From Actinomadura citrea (GTDB taxonomy: Bacteria; Actinomycetota; Actinomycetes; Streptosporangiales; Streptosporangiaceae): DNA of 64,000 bases. Below the pieces are notes generated by a model, which saw only the letters and a list, made by a program, of their open reading frames with translations, ran no database searches and was not told where the DNA came from. The stretch spans positions 2,914,001 to 2,978,000 of the forward strand of contig NZ_JACCBT010000001.1 of NCBI RefSeq assembly GCF_013409045.1, written 5' to 3'. The position numbers and the translations under genes are program-made. Positions 8,263 through 17,768 of the stretch are shown piece after piece; positions within the stretch are counted from its first letter, which is position 1, and the number at the start of each line of letters is the position of its first letter.

Positions 8263-10303
8263 GGGGAGCCTGGCCGTCTGGTGGGCGGGGGCGGCCGCCC
8301 TGGCCGCGTGCGCCGCCCTGCTGGTGGCCGGGCTCGTCCTCGGTGGCTCGGTCACCGAGAAGGTCATCCCCGGCCTCGGCGACGCCGGCGCCCTCACCCG
8401 GTGGGGGCTGCCGGTCTCCCGGGCGGCGATGGACCTGCTCTCCGCCCTGACCGTCGGCGCCCTGCTCGCCGCGGCCGCGTTCCTTCCCGTCGAGGGCGGG
8501 CGCGCCGCGCCGCGGTTGTCCGGGGACGCCGTCGGCTACCTGAACGCCGCCTCCTGGATCGCCGCGGCCTGGGCCGCCGCCGCGGCGGCCACGCTGGTGT
8601 TCACCGTCGCGGACGTGCTCGGCCAGCCGGTCGGCGACGTCCTCACCGGCAGCGAGCTGAGCAGTTATGTCGGCTCGCTGCCGCAGGGCACCGCCCTCAT
8701 GATCGTGGTGCTGCTCGCCGTCGTGGTGGCGCTGCTGGCCCGCACCACCACCACGCCCGCCGCCGCGTTCGGGCTGCTCGCCCTGGCCGGGATCGCGCTG
8801 CTGCCCGCGCCGCTCACCGGGCACTCGGCCTCGGCCGCCAACCACTCCACCGCGACGACCGGCGTCGCCCTGCACGTCGCCGCGGTCGCCCCGTGGGTCG
8901 GCGGGCTCGCCGTCGTCTGCGCCCACGCGCTGCTGCGCCGCGACCGGCTGCCGCTCGTGGCGGAGCGGTTCAGCCGGATGGCCGCGTGGTGCTACGTCAC
9001 CGTCGGCGCCAGCGGCCTGGTGAACGTGATCGCCCGGCTGCCGGACCCGCGGGAGATGGTCGAGACCGACTACGGGCGGCTCGCGCTCGGCAAGATCATC
9101 GCATTCTGCCTGCTCGGCTGGTTCGGCTGGTGGCACCGGACCCGGACGCTGCCCGCGGTGGCGGACGGCAGGCCGGGGATGTTCGCCCGGTTCGCGTCCG
9201 TCGAGGCCGCCGTGATGGGCGCCACCATGGGCCTGGCCGTCGCGCTGGCCCGGACCGCACCGCCCGCGCCGGCCGAGCCGGAGTCCGCGGTCAAGTCGCT
9301 GCTCGGCTACGACATGCCCCCGCAGGTCACCCCGGTGCGGCTGCTGACGCTGGGGCAGTTCGACCTGTTCTTCGCCGCCCTCGTCGTCGTCCTCGGCGGG
9401 CTCTACCTCGCCGCCGTCGTCCGGCTGCGGCGGCGCGGCGACTCCTGGTCCTGGGGGCGCACCGCGTCCTGGCTCATCGGGCTCCTGACGATCGTGGCCG
9501 TCACGCAGACCGGTGTCGCCAGGTACGCGCCGATCCTGTTCAGCGTGCACATGGCGCAGCACATGGTGCTGAACATGCTGACGCCGATCTTCCTGGTCGT
9601 CGGCGCGCCGGTGACGCTGGCGCTGCGGGCGCTCAAGCCCGCCCGCGTGCGCGGCGACCGCGGCCCGCGCGAGTGGCTCACCGCGGTGCTGCACAGCCGG
9701 TACCTCGCGGTCATCGCCCATCCCGCGGTCGCCACGCTCATCTTCGTGGTGAGCACGTTCGTGCTGTACTTCACGCCGCTGTTCGAGACCGCGATGCGCA
9801 ACCATCTCGGCCACATCGCGATGACCGTCCACTTCCTGGCCAGCGGCTCCCTGTTCTTCTGGGTGCTGCTCGGCGTCGACCCGGCGCCGCGCAAGCTGCC
9901 CTATCCGGCCCGCCTCCTGCTGCTGTTCGTCACGATGCCGTTCCACGCGTTCTTCGGCATCGCCCTGATGAACATGAGCCAGGCGCTCGCGCGCGGCTGG
10001 TACACCGCGGTCGACCCGCCGTGGGGCACCACGATCCTGCACGACCAGCACACCGGCGGCGCCATCGCGTGGGGCTTCGGCGAGGTGCCGACGTTCATCG
10101 TCCTGATCGTGCTGGCCTTCCAGTGGTACTTCCACGACCAGCGGCAGGCGCGGCGCATGGACCGCAAGGCCGACCGGGCCGCGAAGGCCGGGGGGCGCCC
10201 CGAGGACGACGAGCTCGCCGCGTACAACGCGCGCCTGGCCAGGCTCGCCGAGCGCGACCGCGCCGCCGGGGAGCGCGCGGCCGGGGAGAAGGACAAGGCG
10301 TGA
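8255..10303 (+). CDS. CopD - caa3 oxidase assembly factor (CtaG) fusion protein
   Basis: The 682-aa membrane protein joins two families. The N-terminal ~330 residues contain the CopD-type helices with HSASAANHSTATTGVALHVAAV and a HRTRTLP segment, a copper-import domain that works with CopC. From about residue 340 it is a caa3/CtaG-type domain with HMAQHMVLNMLTPIFLV, FTPLFETAMRNH and the late FHAFFGIALMNMSQ helix, involved in copper delivery to cytochrome oxidase. The GTG at 8255 lies inside the end of copC. The charged C-terminal tail (~50 aa, Lys/Glu/Arg rich) is cytoplasmic. This fusion is common in actinobacteria. Confidence 0.9.
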   Translation: MSRGSLAVWWAGAAALAACAALLVAGLVLGGSVTEKVIPGLGDAGALTRWGLPVSRAAMDLLSALTVGALLAAAAFLPVEGGRAAPRLSGDAVGYLNAASWIAAAWAAAAAATLVFTVADVLGQPVGDVLTGSELSSYVGSLPQGTALMIVVLLAVVVALLARTTTTPAAAFGLLALAGIALLPAPLTGHSASAANHSTATTGVALHVAAVAPWVGGLAVVCAHALLRRDRLPLVAERFSRMAAWCYVTVGASGLVNVIARLPDPREMVETDYGRLALGKIIAFCLLGWFGWWHRTRTLPAVADGRPGMFARFASVEAAVMGATMGLAVALARTAPPAPAEPESAVKSLLGYDMPPQVTPVRLLTLGQFDLFFAALVVVLGGLYLAAVVRLRRRGDSWSWGRTASWLIGLLTIVAVTQTGVARYAPILFSVHMAQHMVLNMLTPIFLVVGAPVTLALRALKPARVRGDRGPREWLTAVLHSRYLAVIAHPAVATLIFVVSTFVLYFTPLFETAMRNHLGHIAMTVHFLASGSLFFWVLLGVDPAPRKLPYPARLLLLFVTMPFHAFFGIALMNMSQALARGWYTAVDPPWGTTILHDQHTGGAIAWGFGEVPTFIVLIVLAFQWYFHDQRQARRMDRKADRAAKAGGRPEDDELAAYNARLARLAERDRAAGERAAGEKDKA

Positions 10304-10361
10304 GCGCGCTCTCCCCCGCGCGGGGGAGTGGGCGCGCCACCGGTTCTGTCAGGATCGGAAC

Positions 10362-11594
10362 GTGCTCCGCGTGCTCCGCCCGCTGATCGAGCGGACGACC
10401 TGGCGGCGCTGGTCCCACCTCGTCGTGGGCGGCGCGCTGCTGATGCCGTACTGGTTCCTCGCGATCAGCCTGATCCCGCTGCTGCCGGTCGGCAACGACC
10501 TCGTCAAGGCCGTGCTGATGCTGGTCGTCATGCCGGCCGTGGCGACGTTCGTGACCGGGCTCGTGCCGACGGTGCGGCTGCTGGAGAGCTCGCTGGCCAA
10601 GGAACTGCTCCGGGGCCCCGCGACCGCGCTCGCGCCCGGCTCGGCGGGCTCCTGGGAGAGCCGCGGCCGCGCCGCGGCGTGGTTCACGCTGCACCTCGGC
10701 ACGGGCGTGGTGGTCAGCGGGCTGAGCCTGGCCCTCCCCCCGGCCGCCGTCGTGATGCTCCTCGCGCCGGTGGTGAGCTGGGACACCCGGTTCCTGGAGT
10801 CCTGGGGCTGGCAGGACGCCTGGCACCAGTGGCCCGCGCCGCTGATCGGGCTGGCGGCGCTGGCCCTGCTGCTCGCGGTGATCGTGGGGGCCGGCGCGCT
10901 GCTGGCCCGGCTGGCGCCGGTCCTCCTCGGGCCGTCCGCCGCCGAGCGGCTGGCCGGGATGCGGGCCGAGGCCGTCAGGCTCGCCGAGCGCAACCGGCTG
11001 GCGAGGGAGCTGCACGACTCGGTGGGGCACGCGCTCAGCGTGGTGACCCTGCAGGCGGGAGCTGCCGGGCGGGTGCTGGGCAGCGATCCGGAGTTCGCCC
11101 GCGAGGCGCTCGCCGCGATCGAGGACTCGGCCCGCGCCGCGCTGGAGGACCTCGACCACGTGCTCGGGCTGCTGCGCGACGACCGGTCCCGCCCGGCCCC
11201 GCAGGCGACGCTGAAGGACCTCGGGCGGCTGCTGGAACAGACGCGGATCGCCGGGGTCGCGCTGGACGCCGAGGTGGATCCGGAGGTGGAGCACGTCCCG
11301 GCGGCGGTGTCGCGGGAGGCGTACCGGATCGTCCAGGAGGGCCTGACGAACGCCCTCCGGCATGCGGGGAAGGTGCCGGTGCGGCTGCGGCTCGGCACCG
11401 ACGGGGAGCGGCTGGAGGTCGAGATGACCAATCCGCTCGGCACGACCCGCGGCGAGGGCGCTGGCCATGGCGGCGGCCGCGGCCTCGGCGGGGTCCGCGA
11501 GCGCGTCACCGTGCTGCGCGGCGAGATGAGCGCCGGGGCCGACGGCGACCGCTGGCGTTTCCGCGTCTCGCTGCCGCTAAGGTCCGGGTCATGA
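10362..11594 (+). CDS. Sensor histidine kinase, NarL-partner type (HisKA_3)
   Basis: The N-terminal ~190 residues hold about six membrane helices. The dimerisation/phosphoacceptor helix contains NRLARELHDSVGHALSVVTLQAG with the phosphorylated His, followed by an HATPase domain (N box EGLTNALRHAG, G box GRGLGGVRERV). It pairs with the LuxR-type regulator whose ATG overlaps its stop codon by 4 bp (ATGA). The signal is unknown; the copper genes upstream end 58 bp before, so a copper or envelope signal is possible but unproven. Confidence 0.93.
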   Translation: MLRVLRPLIERTTWRRWSHLVVGGALLMPYWFLAISLIPLLPVGNDLVKAVLMLVVMPAVATFVTGLVPTVRLLESSLAKELLRGPATALAPGSAGSWESRGRAAAWFTLHLGTGVVVSGLSLALPPAAVVMLLAPVVSWDTRFLESWGWQDAWHQWPAPLIGLAALALLLAVIVGAGALLARLAPVLLGPSAAERLAGMRAEAVRLAERNRLARELHDSVGHALSVVTLQAGAAGRVLGSDPEFAREALAAIEDSARAALEDLDHVLGLLRDDRSRPAPQATLKDLGRLLEQTRIAGVALDAEVDPEVEHVPAAVSREAYRIVQEGLTNALRHAGKVPVRLRLGTDGERLEVEMTNPLGTTRGEGAGHGGGRGLGGVRERVTVLRGEMSAGADGDRWRFRVSLPLRSGS

Positions 11595-12241
11595 CGATCA
11601 AGGTTCTGCTGGTCGACGACGAGCGGCTGATCCGGGCGGGCCTCGCCGCCATCATCGACGCCGAGGACGACCTGGAGGTCGTCGGTGAGGCGTCCGACGG
11701 CACGGAGGTGCCGGGCGAGGTGCGGCGGCTGCGCCCCGACGTCGTGCTGATGGACGTGCGGATGCCGCGGCTCGACGGCATCCAGGCGACCCGCCACCTC
11801 CTCGCCACCGTCCCGGAGCCGCCGCGGATCATCGTCGTCACCACGTTCGAGAACGACGAGTACGTCTACGACGCGCTGAAGGCGGGCGCCAACGGCTTCC
11901 TGCTCAAGCGGACGCGGCCGGAGGAGATCCTGCAGGCGATCCGGATGGTCGCGCACGGCGACAGCCTGCTGTTCCCGGCGGCGATCCGGGAGCTGGCCGG
12001 GCGGCACGGCTCGTCCGGCGCCGGGGGCGCGGCCTGGCACGGCCGGCTCACCGAGCGGGAGGGGGACGTGCTGCGGCTGATGGCCAAGGGCCACTCGAAC
12101 GCGGAGATCGCCGGTGAGCTCTTCGTGAGCCCGCAGACCGTGAAGACGCACGTCGGGAACATCCTCGCCAAGATGCAGGCCCGGGACCGGACCCAGGCGG
12201 TGATCTTCGCCTACGAGACGGCCTTCATCACGCCGGGGTGA
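11591..12241 (+). CDS. Response regulator, NarL/FixJ (LuxR HTH) family
   Basis: The 216-aa protein has a receiver domain (VLLVDDERLIRAG; phosphoacceptor Asp55 in VLMDVRMPRLDG; conserved Lys in FLLKRTRPEE) and a C-terminal LuxR helix-turn-helix (LTEREGDVLRLMAKGHSNAE, then LFVSPQTVKTHVGNIL). It overlaps the upstream kinase gene by 4 bp and is its partner. A slightly longer linker (RHGSSGAGGAAWHG) separates the domains. Confidence 0.95.
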   Translation: MTIKVLLVDDERLIRAGLAAIIDAEDDLEVVGEASDGTEVPGEVRRLRPDVVLMDVRMPRLDGIQATRHLLATVPEPPRIIVVTTFENDEYVYDALKAGANGFLLKRTRPEEILQAIRMVAHGDSLLFPAAIRELAGRHGSSGAGGAAWHGRLTEREGDVLRLMAKGHSNAEIAGELFVSPQTVKTHVGNILAKMQARDRTQAVIFAYETAFITPG

Positions 12242-12258
12242 GGTGGCAGGGTGACCGC

Positions 12259-13194
12259 ATGAGGAACTTCCGCTTCGGGTTCAACGTCTTCGACATCGTC
12301 TCCCGCGACGATTTCGCCGAGCGGTGCCGGCGCGGCGAGCGGTACGGCTACGACGTCGCGCTCGTGCCCGACCACCTCGGCTCCCCGGCCCCCTTCCCGA
12401 CCATGGTCGCCGCCGCGGACGCGACCGAGCGGCTGCGCGTCGGCGCCCTGGTGCTGAACGCCGGTTTCTGGAACGCCCACCTCCTCGCCCGCGAGGTCGC
12501 CACCGCCGACCGGCTCACCGGCGGGCGGGTCGAGCTCGGGCTCGGCGCCGGGCACATGAAGTGGGAGTTCGACGCGGCCGGGATCCCGTGGGAGCCGTTC
12601 GCCGCCCGTGTGGAGCAGATGACCGGGCTGGTCGAGGAGCTGGGCGGGCTGTTCGGCGGGGACGGCTACGAGCGGCACCGGCCGGTGGCCGAGTTCTTCG
12701 GGCTGGCCGAGCTGGCGCCCGTCCAACGCGCCGGGTTCGGCGGGTCGGGGCCGCCGCTGCTCGTCGGCGGCACCGGCGACACGGTCCTTCGGGCGGCGGC
12801 CCGTCACGCCGACATCGTGGGGATCGCGGGGGCCTACCAGATGAAGGGCGAGCCGCCGGGGACCTTCCGGCTGGGCACCGCCGAGGAGGCCGGCGAGCGG
12901 GTCCGGTTCGCCCGCGAGCACGCCGGCGACCGCGCGGAGCAGATCGAATGGAACGTGCTCGTCCAGCACGTGCAGGTGACCTCCGACCGGCGCGCCGAGG
13001 CCGGGCGGATGCGCGCCGAGCGACTCCCCTACATGACGGTCGAGGAGATCCTGGACACACCGTTCGTCCTGCTCGGGACGGAGGCGCAGATCGCCGAGCA
13101 GATCCGGGAGCGCCGCGAGCGGTACGGGTTCTCCTACGTCACGGTGCACTCGCCGTTCATGGACGTCCTCGGCCCGGTGATCGAGCGGGTCTGA
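12259..13194 (+). CDS. F420-dependent LLM-class oxidoreductase (TIGR03621-like)
   Basis: The 311-aa protein is a luciferase-like TIM barrel with FRFGFNVFDIVSRDDF at the start, the LTGGRVELGLGAGHMKWEF motif near residue 90-110, and LLVGGTGDTVLRAAARHADIVGI near residue 170. This pattern fits the actinobacterial F420-dependent family I know as MSMEG_2516-like. The enzyme would use reduced F420; the substrate is unknown. ATG 12259 is chosen, with AGGTGG upstream. It follows the response regulator by 17 bp, so it may be read through from the same operon. An F420:NADP reductase is also encoded in this window. Confidence 0.88.
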   Translation: MRNFRFGFNVFDIVSRDDFAERCRRGERYGYDVALVPDHLGSPAPFPTMVAAADATERLRVGALVLNAGFWNAHLLAREVATADRLTGGRVELGLGAGHMKWEFDAAGIPWEPFAARVEQMTGLVEELGGLFGGDGYERHRPVAEFFGLAELAPVQRAGFGGSGPPLLVGGTGDTVLRAAARHADIVGIAGAYQMKGEPPGTFRLGTAEEAGERVRFAREHAGDRAEQIEWNVLVQHVQVTSDRRAEAGRMRAERLPYMTVEEILDTPFVLLGTEAQIAEQIRERRERYGFSYVTVHSPFMDVLGPVIERV

Positions 13195-13300
13195 CGCGTC
13201 CCAGCGGCGGGGCGAGTCGGCGAGCGGGGGTCCCGTCCCGCAAATCGGACAGGGCTTACACCTCATTTACCTACAGCTCGCTAGAAAAGAGACAGAAAGG

Positions 13301-14422
13301 ATGAAGCGCGACGATCGGGGGATCATGGACGCTGTCACCCTGTCCGGGCTGCGCAAGCCGAGGCCCTACCCCGCGGTGTCGGTGCTGATGCCGACGCACC
13401 GCTCCGCCCGGGACGGCCGGCAGGACCGCATCCGGCTGCGGAACCTGCTGGCGGAGGTGCGGCGCCGGCTTCACGACGACCCGAGGGTCGCGCCCGACGC
13501 CGCCGACCACATCGTCCGGGGGCTGGAGCGCGCCGCGGACGAGGTCGACCCGAGGCACGCCTCCGACGCGCTGGTGCTGTTCGCCGCCCCGCACGGCGAG
13601 CACCACGCGTTCACGATCGGCCAGCCCGTGGACGAGCGGGTGGTCGTCGACACCGGGTTCGCCACCCGCGACCTCGTGGCCGCCTTCACCCGCATGCCGC
13701 GCTACTGGCTGCTGTCCCTGTCGGACCACCGGACGCGGCTGTGGAGCGGCCTCGGCGCGGAGCTGACCGAGCACGCCCGCGGCGGCTTCCCCGTCGAGCC
13801 CGAGCCGATCGACGAGGCGGGGGCCGGACGGCAGGCGCGGCGGGCCGCGCAGGGCGGCGAGGGCGAGTGGCGCCGCCAGGCCATGCGGGACGTGGTGGCC
13901 GCCCTCGAACGCGTCCTCGCGCGGGACCGGCGCCCGCTGATCGTCGCCGGCGTCACCCGGCACCAGGCGGTCTTCGACGAGGTCGCCGGGCCGCACGTCA
14001 CCGTGGCGGGACGCGTCGACGGCAGCTTCGAGGGCGCCTCGCCGAGCGCGCTCATCGAGGCCGCCCGGCCCGCGCTCGCCGCCTACGAGGACCTCCGCGA
14101 GGTCGGCGTGCTGTCGGAACTGGAGGCGGCGCGCAGCATCCAGCGGTACGCGGGCGGGCTGTGCGAGGTGACGGAACTGGTCGAAGAGGGGCGCGGCGAG
14201 CACCTGGTCGTCGAGCGCGGCTACTACGCGCCCGCGGTGCGGACCGAGGACGAGCTGATCCCGGTGGAGGGCGGGCCCGGCGTGCTCAAGGGCGCGGACG
14301 TCGTCGACGACGTCGTGGACCACGTGATCGAGACGGCGCTGGAGTACGGGGGCGAGGTCACGTTCGTCTCGGACGGCTTCCTCATCGACCACGACCGGAT
14401 CGCGCTGGTGACGCGCTACTGA
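13301..14422 (+). CDS. baeRF3 domain protein (release-factor eRF1-like fold)
   Basis: The 373-aa protein opens with VSVLMPTHRSARDGRQDRIRL, typical of the bacterial archaeo-eukaryotic release factor family 3, and ends with an eRF1 domain-3-like segment (ETALEYGGEVTFVSDGFLI). Such proteins have been proposed to act on ribosomes or under stress, but their role is not established. The ATG at 13301 follows GAAAGG closely; an internal ATG at 13325 after GGGGGA is an alternative. The gene is monocistronic and preceded by AT-rich sequence from 13255. Its 3' end overlaps the convergent membrane-protein gene by 7 bp. Confidence 0.85.
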   Translation: MKRDDRGIMDAVTLSGLRKPRPYPAVSVLMPTHRSARDGRQDRIRLRNLLAEVRRRLHDDPRVAPDAADHIVRGLERAADEVDPRHASDALVLFAAPHGEHHAFTIGQPVDERVVVDTGFATRDLVAAFTRMPRYWLLSLSDHRTRLWSGLGAELTEHARGGFPVEPEPIDEAGAGRQARRAAQGGEGEWRRQAMRDVVAALERVLARDRRPLIVAGVTRHQAVFDEVAGPHVTVAGRVDGSFEGASPSALIEAARPALAAYEDLREVGVLSELEAARSIQRYAGGLCEVTELVEEGRGEHLVVERGYYAPAVRTEDELIPVEGGPGVLKGADVVDDVVDHVIETALEYGGEVTFVSDGFLIDHDRIALVTRY

Positions 14423-15504
14423 CCCGCGCGCGGGCAGGACGGTGCGTGCCAGCTCACCCAGGACGACGCCCAGAACCGTCCCGCGTGCGGCCGCCAGCCC
14501 GCCGGATGCGCGGGCCAGGACGCCTCGGGCGGCGTCCCGTCCGGGAGGGGCACGACGACCGTGCACACGCCCGGGGCGGGCGGCCGTCCGGCGCGGACGT
14601 CGAAGGCGCCGAGGCGCGTCCACCACACGGGGTACATCAGCGCGGTCCTGACGGCCCAGCCGAGCGACGCGTCCGCGACGACCCCGCCCGAGGCCGGGCC
14701 GGGCAGCGGGGGCCCGGCCGGGACGCGCCGCGCGTGCGGCCCCAGCGCGAACGTCAGCGCCGCGAGGTTCACCCCGGCGAGCGCGACGGCCGTCAAGGCC
14801 GTCCTGTCCAGCCTGGACAGCACGAGCAGGCCGCCGAGCAGGGCGAGCGCCGCGAGTGCGGCCTCGTGCAGGTGCAGCGCGCCCCGGTCGGCGGTCAGGA
14901 ACGTGACCTCGGGGAAGTCGAACCCGATGAAGACGTGGGTGCGGAGCCGCTCGCCCGCGTAGGCGGTGACCCACAGCGCGGCTCCCTCCAGCAGGAGCGC
15001 GCCCGCCGCCGCCAGGCGGATCGCCGGGCCCGTGGCGAGGCGCGCGAGCGCCGTGGCCCCGGCGAGGGCGTAGACCAGCGCCACGCACGCCAGGTAGCGG
15101 CCGTACGCGAAGTTGCCCACCCGGTGCTCGTCCGGCAGCGCGGCCGAGGAGGCGTAGGCGATGCCGCAGGTCGTGGCGAGCGGCACGCCCGCCATGATCC
15201 TGTCCGCCGCGGGCGTCCGCCGCCGCGCGAGGGCCGCCGCGACCGCCACCAGCCCGGCCCCCGCCAGCCCCCAGGTGGAGACGATCAGGTACCAGAGCTG
15301 CCCCGCCGCGCCCGAGAGCGCCCACTCCTGTCCCGGGAGCGCGGTCAGCCGGGACGTGAGGATCCCGGCGAGGTCCCGCGCGCCGCGCGGATACAGTTCG
15401 GCGCGGACGTGCGCGTTCAGCGCCGCGCCCGCCGCGTACCCGGCGACCGCGACCGCGCCCCCGGCCAGCGCGGCGCGGATCCTCCGGCGTCCGGGCAGAG
15501 CCAT
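14416..15504 (-). CDS. Polytopic membrane protein of unknown function, possibly N-terminally truncated
   Basis: The 362-aa protein shows about seven hydrophobic segments (for example QLWYLIVSTWGLAGAGLVAV and YGRYLACVALVYALAGATAL) and a hydrophilic C-terminal ~90 residues. The YGRYLACV element recalls the second half of polytopic actinobacterial proteins resembling lipid-linked glycosyltransferases, which are normally longer. No Shine-Dalgarno sequence precedes ATG 15504, and upstream codons do not continue a recognisable membrane protein, so the 5' part may have been lost. The gene is flanked head to head by the AfsQ1-like regulator. Function unknown. Confidence 0.6.
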   Translation of the reverse strand: MALPGRRRIRAALAGGAVAVAGYAAGAALNAHVRAELYPRGARDLAGILTSRLTALPGQEWALSGAAGQLWYLIVSTWGLAGAGLVAVAAALARRRTPAADRIMAGVPLATTCGIAYASSAALPDEHRVGNFAYGRYLACVALVYALAGATALARLATGPAIRLAAAGALLLEGAALWVTAYAGERLRTHVFIGFDFPEVTFLTADRGALHLHEAALAALALLGGLLVLSRLDRTALTAVALAGVNLAALTFALGPHARRVPAGPPLPGPASGGVVADASLGWAVRTALMYPVWWTRLGAFDVRAGRPPAPGVCTVVVPLPDGTPPEASWPAHPAGWRPHAGRFWASSWVSWHAPSCPRAGQ

Positions 15505-15645
15505 GCCCAGCAGGGCGGCGGCGTGGACGGCGGGGCGGGAGCAGCGCGAGCGACATGGGCCCCACCGTTCCGGCGGCCTGTCATGGTCTCGTGCCGGAGA
15601 TGTCCGGATCTTGTGACACATCCCGATGGATGACCGAGGTCGGCC

Positions 15646-15660
15646 GATAATGACCGGGTG
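15646..15660 (+). promoter_or_regulatory. Candidate leaderless -10 of the AfsQ1-like operon
   Basis: GATAAT (15646-15651) lies exactly 6 nt before the GTG start of the response regulator and no Shine-Dalgarno sequence is present, so the message probably starts at or near the start codon. No convincing -35 element is visible. Confidence 0.45.
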
Positions 15661-16332
15661 GCGAGCATTCTGTTCATCGAGGATGATCCGTCCGCCCGGG
15701 CGGCGCTGGAGCTGGCGCTGACCCGCCAGGGGCACGGGGTGACGTCCCGGGCCACGGGCGAGGACGGACTGGAGGCGCTGCGGGCGCGCCGCCCCGAGAT
15801 CGCGATCCTGGACGTGATGCTGCCCGGCATCGACGGCATCGAGGTGTGCCGCCGCATCCGCCGGGAGGACCCGCTGCCGGTCATCCTGCTGACCGCGCGG
15901 GGCGACGACCTCGACATCGTCCTCGGCCTGGAGGCGGGCGCCGACGACTACGTGGTGAAGCCCGTCGAGCCCCGCGTCCTGGACGCCCGGATCCGCGCGG
16001 TCCTGCGCCGCGCCGACCAGACCCGCCTCGACCGGTCCGTCTACGGCGACCTCGTCATCGACCGGACCTCGCTGAAGGTCACCAAGGGCGGCGCCGACCT
16101 GCGCCTCACCCCGACCGAGCTGCGGCTCCTGCTGGAACTGGCGCGCCGCCCCGGCCAGGCCCTCACCCGCCGCCACCTGCTGGCGCAGGTCTGGGAGCAC
16201 GACTATCCCGGCGACTCGCGGCTGGTCGACGCGTGCGTCCAGCGCGTCCGGGCGAAGATCGAGGACGAGCCCGCCGAGCCCCGGCTGATCGAGACCGTCC
16301 GCGGCTTCGGCTACCGGTTCGCGGCCCCGTGA
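15658..16332 (+). CDS. Response regulator, OmpR/PhoB family, AfsQ1-like
   Basis: The 224-aa protein has a receiver domain (ILFIEDDPSARAALELALTR, Asp52 in ILDVMLPGIDG, Lys in YVVKPVEPRVLDARI) and an OmpR-type winged helix (LTPTELRLLLELARRPGQAL, then SRLVDACVQRVRAKIED). The wording of ALELALTRQGH, GADDYVVKP and WEHDYPGDSRLVDACVQR is very close to Streptomyces AfsQ1 as I recall it; AfsQ1/Q2 links nitrogen and secondary metabolism in streptomycetes. The following kinase starts inside its stop codon. Confidence 0.93.
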   Translation: MASILFIEDDPSARAALELALTRQGHGVTSRATGEDGLEALRARRPEIAILDVMLPGIDGIEVCRRIRREDPLPVILLTARGDDLDIVLGLEAGADDYVVKPVEPRVLDARIRAVLRRADQTRLDRSVYGDLVIDRTSLKVTKGGADLRLTPTELRLLLELARRPGQALTRRHLLAQVWEHDYPGDSRLVDACVQRVRAKIEDEPAEPRLIETVRGFGYRFAAP

Positions 16333-17768
16333 TCGGGCTTCGGGGGCGGCTCGCGGCGGCGTTCACCGCGGTCGCGCTGCTGGCCGCGCTCCTCGCGTCC
16401 GGCATCTCCTACGTCCTGCTCCGGCGCGTGATGCTGCAGCGCGCCCAGGACGCCGTGCTGACCGATGTCCGCAACGCCCTGGCCCGCCAGATCCCGCCCA
16501 GGCTGCCGCCCGACGTCACGGTCCTCGTCGCCGCCCAGTTGAGCGACACGCTGGGTTCGGCTCCCGGGCGGAAGGTGGCGGCGGTGCCGATGCCGCTGGA
16601 CGGGAGCGCCGCGCTACCGGCTCTGGCCTCGCTGGACGTGCCGGTCACCGCCGAGTTCGCGCGGCGCGCGCGGCAGGGGCTGGTGTTCCGGCGTGTCGTC
16701 CGGCACGGCCGGCCGTACCTGCTCGTCGGCGGCCGCGTCACCGGCTACGAGACGACGACGGACGAGCCATGGCGCACGACGCCCCCGATGGTGTTCGTGT
16801 CCGCGAGCCTGAGCCGGGAGGCCTCCGACCTGGCCCTGTTCACGCGCACGCTGCTGGTCGCGGACGCCGCCGCGCTGGTGTCGGCCCTCGGGCTGGCGCT
16901 GCTGGCGACCCGCGGCGTCCTGCGCCCGGTGCGCCGCCTCGGCGCCGCCGCGCGGGCCCTCGGCGCGGGGGACTTCGGGACGCGCGTGGACGTGCGGGGC
17001 CGCGACGAGATGGCCGACCTCGCCCGCACCTTCAACCGCACGGCCGAGGCGCTGGAGCGGACGGTGACGGAGCTGCGCGCGATGGAGGCCGCGTCGCGCC
17101 GGTTCGTCGCCGACGTCTCCCACGAGCTGCGCACACCGCTGACCTCCATGATCGCCGTCACCGACGTGCTGGCCGAGGATGCCGGGCCGGGCGGGGACGG
17201 CGCGGCGGCGCTCGTCGCGGGGGAGACGCGGCGGCTCGGGCGGCTGGTCGAGCACCTGATCGAGATCAGCCGGTTCGACGCCGGCGCCGCGGCGCTCGTC
17301 GCGGACGAGGTGAACCTGGCCGACGCCGTCACCGCCACGCTGGCCGCGCGCGGGTGGCGGGACGAGGTGACCGTGGCCGGCCCGGCGGACCTGGACGTCC
17401 GGCTGGACCCGCGGCGGTTCGACGTCATCATCGCCAACCTGGTGGGCAACGCGCTCGAGCACGGCCGCCCGCCCGTGGCGCTGAACTTCGCCCGGGTGGA
17501 GCGCGGCGGCGTCGCGGGGGTGGAGGTCGTGGTCGCCGACCGGGGCCCCGGACTGCCCGACGATCTGGTCGCCGTGGTGTTCGACCGGTTCGTCAAGGCC
17601 GAGGCCGCCCGCTCGCGGAGCGAGGGCAGCGGCCTCGGGCTGTCGATCGCCAGGGAGAACGCCCTCCTGCACGGGGGAGGGTTGGAGGCCGGCAACGGAC
17701 CGGACGGCGGTGCGGTGTTCACGCTCTGGCTGCCCGGGCCGTTCCCCGACGGAGGTGAGGCCCCGTGA
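16329..17768 (+). CDS. Sensor histidine kinase, AfsQ2-like
   Basis: The 479-aa protein has a membrane helix near residues 8-30, an extracytoplasmic sensor region of about 140 residues, a second helix around residue 180, a HAMP domain (RRLGAAARALGAGDFGTRVD), the HisKA helix with SHELRTPLTSM (His near residue 264), and an HATPase domain (NLVGNALEHG, GSGLGLSIARENALLHGG). The GTG at 16329 overlaps the regulator's TGA. It pairs with the AfsQ1-like regulator and is coupled by GTGA overlap to the third gene. Confidence 0.92.
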   Translation: MIGLRGRLAAAFTAVALLAALLASGISYVLLRRVMLQRAQDAVLTDVRNALARQIPPRLPPDVTVLVAAQLSDTLGSAPGRKVAAVPMPLDGSAALPALASLDVPVTAEFARRARQGLVFRRVVRHGRPYLLVGGRVTGYETTTDEPWRTTPPMVFVSASLSREASDLALFTRTLLVADAAALVSALGLALLATRGVLRPVRRLGAAARALGAGDFGTRVDVRGRDEMADLARTFNRTAEALERTVTELRAMEAASRRFVADVSHELRTPLTSMIAVTDVLAEDAGPGGDGAAALVAGETRRLGRLVEHLIEISRFDAGAAALVADEVNLADAVTATLAARGWRDEVTVAGPADLDVRLDPRRFDVIIANLVGNALEHGRPPVALNFARVERGGVAGVEVVVADRGPGLPDDLVAVVFDRFVKAEAARSRSEGSGLGLSIARENALLHGGGLEAGNGPDGGAVFTLWLPGPFPDGGEAP

